A DNA stretch of 36,023 nt from contig NZ_MUHF01000021.1 in NCBI RefSeq assembly GCF_002217435.1, forward strand, positions 313,794 to 349,816, read 5' to 3'. Positions 6,716 to 13,653 of this stretch are shown here, in pieces. A model generated the notes under the pieces. That model saw only the letters and a program-made list of their open reading frames with translations. It was not told the DNA's origin and searched no databases. How positions within the stretch are numbered: the first letter of the stretch is position 1; the number at the start of each line of letters is the position of its first letter. Made by a program: the position numbers and the translations under genes. Source of the DNA: Flavobacterium reichenbachii. Lineage in GTDB: Bacteria; Bacteroidota; Bacteroidia; Flavobacteriales; Flavobacteriaceae.

Positions 6716-8635
6716 ATGAAAAATACGATTTCACATAGAGTTGCTGATTTTTTAAAAAATTATCCGCCTTTTAGTTTTTTGAATCAGCGTGATCTCGAAA
6801 GTCTGTCAGAACAGATTTCTATTATATATAAAGACAAAGATGCTGTTATTTTTGCCGAAAATGACAAAACTCATGACTCGTTTTATGTGGTTCATAAAGG
6901 AGCTGTTGCCCTTAAGAAAAGTCAAAAAAATGCTGTATTAGACATGTGCGACGAAGGCGATATTTTTGGTCTTCGTCCGCTTCTGGCACAAGAAAATTAC
7001 ATTATGGAAGCCGTTGCGCACGAAGAAAGCATCTTGTATGCGATTCCGATTTCGGTTTTCAAACCTTACGCGCTAGAGAACAGAACGGTTGGTAACTTCC
7101 TGATCGAAAGTTATGCATCAAACACCAGAAATCCATATTCAGACATTCACAAAGACAAACTTTATGGAGATGATTTAGGACATGAATCCATGCATTCTGA
7201 AACGCATTCGTTTGATTTACAACCTATAAAATATTCTAAAAAAATTGTTACCTGCAGCCCGTCTACTACAGCCAGAGATATTGCAAAAATTATGACGAAG
7301 AAAAAAGTCGGAGCAATATTGATTGTAGATGAAATGCTGCCAATTGGTATTATTACCGATAAGGATCTTCGCAATAAAATTGTTACCGGCGATTATTCTA
7401 TCCTGACCACAGCCGAGACCATAATGACTAAACCAGTAATTACGTATCCTAAAAAAATGACGGTTACGGAGGCTCAGATGGCAATGATGAAAAGCAACAT
7501 CAGTTATTTGTGTCTTACAAAAGATGGAACAGTCAATACTAAAGCTGTTGGAATTTTGTCTAAACATGATGTTATGGTGGCGCTGGGAAACAATCCTGCG
7601 GTTTTAATAAAAGCATTAAAAAGAGCTAAGAAAGTAAAAGAAATTAAACCAATTCGGAACCGAATTATGCAATTGCTTCAAGGATATTTAGATCAAAATA
7701 TTCCGATGACTTTAATTGCAAAAATTATAACCGAACTAAACGAAGCCTGTACGACTCGAGTTATCGAGATGTCTATAGAAAAAATGAGCAGTCCGCCACC
7801 GGTAAAATTTGCCTGGCTTGCTTTGGGAAGTCAGGGACGAAGTGAACAAATGCTGCATACGGATCAAGACAATGCTATTGTTTATGAAAACGTTTCGGAT
7901 GTTTTTAAAGATGAAACAAGAATTTATTTCTTAAAATTTGCAGCACTTGTAAATAAAGGTTTATTTGAAATTGGATACGATTACTGCCCTGCCGAAATGA
8001 TGGCTTCTAATCCGAAATGGTGTTTGAGTCTTGATGAATGGAAAGGTCAGGTGCATCACTGGATTACAAATCCCGGAAAAAATGAAGTCTTGCTGTCTTT
8101 CATATTTTTCGATTACAGCTTAACGTATGGAGATTCTTCTATCACCAGTGAACTTTCTGATTATATTTTTGAAACTGTAAAAGCAAATCCTATTTTTTAT
8201 GTGCATTTGGTGAGCGGTGCACTGCAAAGTCCTTCTCCAACAGGCTTTTTCAGACAATTTCTAGTAGAACAAGATGGCGCAAACAAAGACAATTTTGATA
8301 TAAAAAGAAGAGCTCTTATGCCTCTTACAGATGCGGCGCGAGTTTTGATTTTGTCTCATTCTGTAAAATCTATCAGCAACACAGCCGAACGTTTTGAAAA
8401 ATTAGCCGAACTGGAACCGAATAACAGAGAATTGTATTTGTCATGTTCTTATTCTTTTAAAGCTTTACTAAAATTCAGAACCAAACAAGGTCTTCTGCAT
8501 AATGATTCGGGTCAATTTATTGCATTGGAAACTTTATCAAAAATGGAGAAAATAAAGCTCAAAAGAACTTTTAAAACTATAAAAGAACTTCAGGAATTAA
8601 TCAGCGTTCGATTTAATATTTCAAACATCGTTTAG
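6716..8635 (+). CDS. cNMP-binding/CBS-pair/DUF294 nucleotidyltransferase-like signalling protein
   Basis: This 639-residue cytosolic protein has three modules. A cyclic-nucleotide-binding-like fold occupies about residues 15-135. Two CBS domains occupy about 175-290 (VGAILIVD..GIITDKDLR and AVGILSKHDV). A DUF294 nucleotidyltransferase-like domain follows, with GSQGRSEQ at 371-378 and the acidic pair D383/D385 (TDQDNAIVY), plus a helical C-terminal domain. The GS...DxD pattern resembles GlnD-type transferases, but the reaction is unproven. In many bacteria this gene and the exonuclease next to it accompany acetyl-CoA synthetase or acetate uptake genes; neither is in this window. The exonuclease starts two bases after this stop codon, so they form an operon. 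Confidence 0.9.
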   Translation: MKNTISHRVADFLKNYPPFSFLNQRDLESLSEQISIIYKDKDAVIFAENDKTHDSFYVVHKGAVALKKSQKNAVLDMCDEGDIFGLRPLLAQENYIMEAVAHEESILYAIPISVFKPYALENRTVGNFLIESYASNTRNPYSDIHKDKLYGDDLGHESMHSETHSFDLQPIKYSKKIVTCSPSTTARDIAKIMTKKKVGAILIVDEMLPIGIITDKDLRNKIVTGDYSILTTAETIMTKPVITYPKKMTVTEAQMAMMKSNISYLCLTKDGTVNTKAVGILSKHDVMVALGNNPAVLIKALKRAKKVKEIKPIRNRIMQLLQGYLDQNIPMTLIAKIITELNEACTTRVIEMSIEKMSSPPPVKFAWLALGSQGRSEQMLHTDQDNAIVYENVSDVFKDETRIYFLKFAALVNKGLFEIGYDYCPAEMMASNPKWCLSLDEWKGQVHHWITNPGKNEVLLSFIFFDYSLTYGDSSITSELSDYIFETVKANPIFYVHLVSGALQSPSPTGFFRQFLVEQDGANKDNFDIKRRALMPLTDAARVLILSHSVKSISNTAERFEKLAELEPNNRELYLSCSYSFKALLKFRTKQGLLHNDSGQFIALETLSKMEKIKLKRTFKTIKELQELISVRFNISNIV

Positions 8636-8637
8636 GT

Positions 8638-9264
8638 ATGAGTTTATTTAATTTCTGGAAAAAAGAAGAAAATTTATTTGATGACAATATTACAATTGAC
8701 GAAACTCGTTTTATTGTTCTTGATACCGAAACTACTGGATTTGACTATGAAATGGACCGAATTTTATGCATCGGCGCGCTGGTTTTGCAAAATGGAATTA
8801 TTTCGATCCAGGATAGTTTTGAAGTTTATATAGAACAGGATCATTATGATAAATCTACAGCCCAGATTCATGGAATCCTTAAGGCTTTTGTGATTAATCG
8901 TCCGGGTGAATCAGAAGCTTTACAGCAGTTTTTAACGTTTTTGGGAGATGCTGTTATTATTGCTCACCACACCATTTTTGACGTTACGATGATCAACAGA
9001 GCTTTAGAAAGAAATGGACTTCCTGTTTTAACAAATCAAACTTTAGACACAGCTTATTTATACAAAAGAACTTTAATAAAATCGCATTTGTTTGAGCGAA
9101 AAGATCACTACACTTTAGATGATCTTGCAGATAAATTTGATATCTCAAAAAAAGACAGACATACCGCTTTAGGAGATGCCTATATTACAGCAATAGCATT
9201 TTTGAAAATTGTAAAAAAACTTAAGGAAAAGAAAGAGATTAATTTAAATCAGCTTTTTAAATAA
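8638..9264 (+). CDS. DEDDh 3'-5' exonuclease, DNA polymerase III epsilon-like
   Basis: The ExoI motif is VLDTETTG with metal ligands D29 and E31. ExoII lies in AHHTIFDVTMINRAL, and ExoIII is DRHTALGDAYIT with the catalytic His and Asp, so the active site is complete for a DEDDh enzyme. At 208 residues it is exonuclease domain only, lacking the polymerase-binding tail of DnaQ. Because it is translated with the cNMP/CBS/DUF294 protein, it more likely serves that signalling module (degrading a nucleic acid or nucleotide) than replication proofreading. That role is inferred from the conserved pairing only. Confidence 0.88.
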   Translation: MSLFNFWKKEENLFDDNITIDETRFIVLDTETTGFDYEMDRILCIGALVLQNGIISIQDSFEVYIEQDHYDKSTAQIHGILKAFVINRPGESEALQQFLTFLGDAVIIAHHTIFDVTMINRALERNGLPVLTNQTLDTAYLYKRTLIKSHLFERKDHYTLDDLADKFDISKKDRHTALGDAYITAIAFLKIVKKLKEKKEINLNQLFK

Positions 9265-9434
9265 TCTAAAAGCAGTTTTAAGTTTTTTTTATGAGGCTAA
9301 AATTTACAATTAGCTATCATTGTTTACACTTTAGTAATACAAAACTTGTTATTTATTAGCAATTATAAAAAATTAGCATAACATAAATATTGTTATTGAA
9401 GAATAGCTTTGTTAAAAATAAAAAACAAAGTATT

Positions 9435-10919
9435 ATGAAATTTAATTTTTTAAAATCTGCCGCATTATTAGGAATTGCGAGTCTTGCTGTACTTGGATGC
9501 CAAGATGATGACAACAAAAATCCTTCTAACCAAGTAAACGCTGATATCGACTTTACAACACATTCAGCAATTCCTCCGTTTGTGTATGCAATGACTGGCT
9601 TTGAAGATATTAAAATCAGTACACTTATAAGTAGTGCGGATGTTTTGCCAGAATCTCCAAAATTTGTTTACGGACCTCAGCCTGACGGTGCCGGTATTAT
9701 GAAAAATCCTAGTGGAGAAGGCTATATTATGATTACGAACCACGAAATCGTACAATCTGTTTCAAGAGTATATTTAGATAAAACATTTAAACCTGTAAAA
9801 GGAGAATACATTGTAGACGCTGTTGGTGGTATGACACGTTTGTGTTCTGCAACTTTGGTTACACCTGAAGTACATGGATTTGGCCCGATTTTTTTAACTG
9901 CGGGAGAAACTAACCAAGAAAGTATGGTGCACGGAATTAACCCATTAGGATTAACAACAGATAAAAGCAGAACGGACAGAATTTTGCCTGCTTTAGGTAA
10001 GGCCAGTATGGAAAATGCGGTTCCGTTGACAAAAGAAGCTTATCCTGGAAAAACGGTAATTATTATTGGTGAAGACCAGTCTTATACCACTTCTCACGCA
10101 AGTGCAGGACAGCTTATTATGTATATGAGTACATCTGTAGGTGATCTTACAAATGGAAAATTATATGCCTTAAAAAGAACAGATGGAAATCAGGTTGAAA
10201 CAACTATGACTCTGAACAATTCATATCCAGTTACATTTGTAGAGATTCCAGATGCTAAAAATTTAACAGGAGCTGTAATTAATACTACTGTAAATGCATT
10301 GGGTGCTATTCGTTTTTCAAGAGTTGAAGATGTTGACTACAGAAAAGGAAGTGCAAGCAATAACAGAGAAGTTTATTTTACTGCAACTGGACAAGCAACT
10401 TCAAACGCTCCAGTTGATGGATTTACTATGTGGGGAAGAGTTTATAAATTAAAAATGGATGCTGCTGATCCATTAAAGGGAACTTTAGAACTAGCCGTAG
10501 AAGGTGACAGTACTCCGGGAACGGGAATCATTAATCCTGATAATCTTTGTGTTACAGAAAACTACGTTTACATTCAGGAAGATGGTGATAGTTATTATGC
10601 AGATGCAAAACATGATTCTTATATATGGCAGTATAATATTTCATCAAAACAAAACAAACCGTGGCTAAACATGAACCACAAAAGAACAGATGTTGCTTGG
10701 AATACTTTGTATAATCAGAGTGGTGAAACGAGACTTGGAAGCTGGGAGTTTGGAGCTATGAATGATATTTCAGATTTAATCGGTGTTCCAAATACTTTTA
10801 CTGTAAACATTCACCCACACACATGGCAATCGGAGAAATTTGAAAATGCAGATGGTTCAGGTGTCAGCAAAGTTAGAGAAGGCGGTCAAACTGTTATTAT
10901 AAGAAACGTACAACGATAA
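9435..10919 (+). CDS. secreted PhoX/DUF839-like lipoprotein
   Basis: From ATG 9435 the protein begins with a lipoprotein signal ending AVLGC (Cys22), followed by an Asp/Asn-rich linker. An in-frame start 45 bases upstream would bury the signal and is rejected. The mature part, about 470 residues, is all-beta in character. Segments such as EGYIMITNHEIV, RLCSATLV, GPIFLTAGE, VIIIGEDQS and NIHPHTW resemble the PhoX/DUF839 six-bladed propeller of calcium-dependent phosphatases, where acidic residues bind Ca2+. I cannot confirm the full set of PhoX metal ligands, so phosphatase activity is a guess. It is upstream of the peroxidase gene, with a terminator-like hairpin between them. Confidence 0.6.
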   Translation: MKFNFLKSAALLGIASLAVLGCQDDDNKNPSNQVNADIDFTTHSAIPPFVYAMTGFEDIKISTLISSADVLPESPKFVYGPQPDGAGIMKNPSGEGYIMITNHEIVQSVSRVYLDKTFKPVKGEYIVDAVGGMTRLCSATLVTPEVHGFGPIFLTAGETNQESMVHGINPLGLTTDKSRTDRILPALGKASMENAVPLTKEAYPGKTVIIIGEDQSYTTSHASAGQLIMYMSTSVGDLTNGKLYALKRTDGNQVETTMTLNNSYPVTFVEIPDAKNLTGAVINTTVNALGAIRFSRVEDVDYRKGSASNNREVYFTATGQATSNAPVDGFTMWGRVYKLKMDAADPLKGTLELAVEGDSTPGTGIINPDNLCVTENYVYIQEDGDSYYADAKHDSYIWQYNISSKQNKPWLNMNHKRTDVAWNTLYNQSGETRLGSWEFGAMNDISDLIGVPNTFTVNIHPHTWQSEKFENADGSGVSKVREGGQTVIIRNVQR

Positions 10920-10940
10920 TAATCTCAAACCTAATAATCT

Positions 10941-10971
10941 ACGACCCTTATTTTTAATAAGGGTTGTTTTC
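10941..10971 (+). terminator. terminator or attenuator between the PhoX-like and peroxidase genes
   Basis: ACGACCCTTATT (10941-10952) pairs with AATAAGGGTTGT (10956-10967), leaving one G-U pair and a 3-nt loop, followed by a T-rich tract. The peroxidase start codon is only 18 bases beyond the stem, so there is little room for a separate promoter and partial read-through is likely. Confidence 0.75.
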
Positions 10972-10984
10972 TTTTAAAGTAAAC

Positions 10985-12775
10985 ATGATAAATTTAAAAC
11001 ACTTTTTCATTCTTTTTTTTACTGTCTGCCTCTTTTTTTCATGCAAAGAAAATCAGGAATCAGAAACAACCGTAAAACAGGATTTACTAATTGATTTGAA
11101 CAAATTAAATAATGAAATTATACAGTTTCAGGAAATTGTAACCAAAAGTAAATCACAAAAAGAAATCGTTGATCAATTTAAAAAATCGCGTTTGGCTTAT
11201 AAAAAAGTAGAATGGGCTATTGAATATTTTATTCCGGATGCAGCGCGATTTATGAATGGCCCTGCTTTGGATGAAATGGAAATGGAAGAAAACAAATCCT
11301 TTGAACCACATGGCTTTCAGGTTATGGAAGAACTTATTTATCCTGAATATAACGCAGCTAGCAGTAAGAAAGATTTAGTTAGAGAAATTAAAATTTTTAA
11401 GTCGAACATCAAGCAGATGCAAAACACTTTTGAAGTTATTACAATAAGTGATAATTATGTTTTAGACGCAATGCAGCAAAATGTTTTTAGAGTAATTACT
11501 TTAGGGATTACCGGTTTTGACAGTCCGATTTTACAATCTTCAATTACTGAAATTCATCAAAGTCTAATTTGCGTTCCAAATGCCCTTGAAAAGATAAATG
11601 CTAAAAGCAAAACTGTAGCCGATTTAAAAAAACTGATTCAGAAAGCACAAAAGTATTGTAACGAGAATAATGACTTTAACAAGTTCAACAGAGCTGTTTT
11701 TATAACTCAATATCTGAATCCGATTTCTGAAAAAATAAAAGTATTTCAGAAAGAAGAAAATATTAAAATGGTAAAAAGAAGCAGTCCGCTGAAACCAACG
11801 GCTATAACTTTGTTTGATAAAGATATTTTTGATGTAAACGGGTTTGTTCTTTCTGATCAATATAATTTTACTCCAGATAAAGCTGTTTTGGGCGAAAAAT
11901 TATTTTATGACACTAATCTTTCTAAAAACAATGACAGAAGCTGCGCGACCTGCCATAATCCCGAAAAAGCTTTTACAGATGGTTTAAAAACAAATGTATC
12001 ATTAACTGGATCTAATTTGGCTAGAAATACTCCTACTCTTACTTATGCTTCTTTACAGAATGCTCAATTTTGGGATATGCGTCAGTTAGATTTAGAAAAA
12101 CAAAGCGTTGATGTAATACAGAATAAAGATGAAATGCACGGTTCTATGGATGATATTCATGCTAAAATCCTGCTAAACAATGATTATATCAAACTGTTTA
12201 AAAAAGCATACCCAAAAACCTTAAAACCTGAGCCATGGCAAATCCAAAATGCTATTGCTAGCTATGTGAGATCATTAAACTCTTTTGATTCAAGATTTGA
12301 TGATTATATGAGAGGAAACAAAAATAGTTTGAACAATCAGGAAATTGAAGGAATGAATCTTTTTATGGGAAAAGCAAAATGTGCGACCTGCCATTTTACT
12401 CCATTGTTTAACGGAACTGTTCCTCCAAACTACTCAAAAAGTGAACATGAAGTTATTGGCACTCCGCAAGATGCAGCTGGTAAAAAATTAAGTACAGATC
12501 AAGGACGTTACATTTATAATAAGATGCCACAATTAATTGGAGCTTTTAAAACCCCAACAGTAAGAAATGCTGCAGTTACTGCGCCATACATGCATAACGG
12601 AGTTTTTAAAACCTTGGAAGAAGTGGTTTCTTTTTACAATAAAGGCGGTGGACAAGGCTTAGGATACGAAGTAGAAAATCAAACTTTACCGTTTGACAAA
12701 CTGAATTTAACGGTAAAAGAAGAACAGAATCTTGTTGCTTTTATGAAGACACTTACAGATAAAAAATACCAATAA
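10985..12775 (+). CDS. imelysin-like domain fused to di-haem cytochrome c peroxidase (CCP/MauG family), lipoprotein
   Basis: ATG 10985 starts a lipoprotein signal with LFFSC (Cys20). Residues about 30-260 are helical and contain GFQVME at 110-115, which resembles the imelysin GxHxxE motif with His replaced by Gln. Residues about 290-596 form the di-haem domain: CATCH haem sites at 320-324 and 466-470, NTPTLTYASLQ, and TPTVRNAAVTAPYMHNG with a possible distal Met at 536. CCP/MauG enzymes reduce hydrogen peroxide or oxidise protein residues in the periplasm. Imelysins are linked to iron handling. About 600 residues is twice a classic CCP, because of the N-terminal half. Its partner may be the PhoX-like lipoprotein upstream. 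Confidence 0.88.
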   Translation: MINLKHFFILFFTVCLFFSCKENQESETTVKQDLLIDLNKLNNEIIQFQEIVTKSKSQKEIVDQFKKSRLAYKKVEWAIEYFIPDAARFMNGPALDEMEMEENKSFEPHGFQVMEELIYPEYNAASSKKDLVREIKIFKSNIKQMQNTFEVITISDNYVLDAMQQNVFRVITLGITGFDSPILQSSITEIHQSLICVPNALEKINAKSKTVADLKKLIQKAQKYCNENNDFNKFNRAVFITQYLNPISEKIKVFQKEENIKMVKRSSPLKPTAITLFDKDIFDVNGFVLSDQYNFTPDKAVLGEKLFYDTNLSKNNDRSCATCHNPEKAFTDGLKTNVSLTGSNLARNTPTLTYASLQNAQFWDMRQLDLEKQSVDVIQNKDEMHGSMDDIHAKILLNNDYIKLFKKAYPKTLKPEPWQIQNAIASYVRSLNSFDSRFDDYMRGNKNSLNNQEIEGMNLFMGKAKCATCHFTPLFNGTVPPNYSKSEHEVIGTPQDAAGKKLSTDQGRYIYNKMPQLIGAFKTPTVRNAAVTAPYMHNGVFKTLEEVVSFYNKGGGQGLGYEVENQTLPFDKLNLTVKEEQNLVAFMKTLTDKKYQ

Positions 12776-12797
12776 AACCAATAATAATTTCCAAATT

Positions 12798-12832
12798 AAA
12801 AAGCCAGAAATCGTGATTCCTGGCTTTTTTTC
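12798..12832 (+). terminator. rho-independent terminator after the peroxidase gene
   Basis: AAAAAGCCAG (12798-12807) pairs with CTGGCTTTTT (12820-12829). Inside it, AATC/GATT extends the stem, and a T-run follows. Confidence 0.85.
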
Positions 12833-12906
12833 TAATTTACAAAGATTCTATACGGAAATACATTTGAAGATCTGTTTTTCAAATTCTTCATAAAACTGTC
12901 ACATAA

Positions 12907-13593
12907 ATAATCCCATTCGATGGAGCACCTCCAGGATATGTAGGCTATGAGGAAGGCGGATTGTTAGTAAATAAAATCAGGCAAAAACCATATTCCATTG
13001 TTCTGTTTGATGAAATTGAAAAAGCTCACCCTTCTGTTTTTGATGTTTTTTTGCAAATTATGGATGAAGGAAAACTTCATGATCGTTTAGGAAAAGAAGG
13101 TGATTTCTCAAATGCCATTATACTTTTTACTTCAAATATTGGTGCAGACCATATCGTAGAGAAATTTAATAATGGAGAAATTCCCAGTTCTAATTCTTTA
13201 ATGGAAATTATGGGCAATTACTTCAGACCTGAATTTTTGGGCCGTTTAACTGAAATTGTACCTTTTGCCCCGATCAGTAAAGTAAATGCCCTTAAAATAT
13301 TTGAAATCCATCTTAAAAAAGAATTTATGGATTTGCTGAAAAATATTAATTTAATAGTTGAAATTCCAATAGAGACTAAGAGTTATCTTGCTGAAAATGG
13401 ATATAATGCTAAATATGGTGCAAGACCAATTAAAAGTATAATTCGAAGTCATTTGAGAAGACCATTGGCAAAGAAAATAATCTCAGGAGAAGTGAAAGAT
13501 GGTGATATCATTAAAGTTATTATCGAAAACAATGAAGTAAAATGGATTAAGGAAGATATTAATAAAGAAAATATACTTTCGATAGAAAATTAG
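12907..13593 (+). pseudogene. C-terminal remnant of a Clp-type AAA+ ATPase (TssH/ClpV- or ClpB-like)
   Basis: Translation in one frame from 12922 reads GAPPGYVGYEEGG, the pore-loop segment of the second AAA+ domain. VLFDEIEKAHPSVFD (Walker B), a sensor-1 segment LFTSNIG, FRPEFLGRL (Arg finger), and the D2-small region ending in KYGARPIKSIIRSHLRRPLA follow. An in-frame TAA at 12904-12906 and unrelated sequence before it show that the first AAA+ domain, middle domain and Walker A of the second are gone. The longest ORF could begin at TTG 12961, but the product could not bind ATP normally. The GKLHDRLGKEGDFSNA segment reminds me of Bacteroidota type VI secretion TssH, though ClpB cannot be excluded. 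No other secretion genes are nearby. Confidence 0.85.
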
Positions 13594-13612
13594 ATTTCAG
13601 CCTGTAACAACA

Positions 13613-13644
13613 AAAAACGCTAAGAAATGATCCTTAGCGTTTTT
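13613..13644. terminator. bidirectional terminator
   Basis: AAAAACGCTAAG (13613-13624) pairs perfectly with CTTAGCGTTTTT (13633-13644) around an 8-nt loop, with T-runs on both strands. It separates the Clp fragment (plus) from parC (minus). Confidence 0.9.
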
Positions 13645-13653
13645 CTATTTTCT

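Noticed and set aside
12776..13653. Mobile element or integron around the Clp fragment
   Set aside because: No integrase, transposase, terminal inverted repeat or target duplication could be seen.
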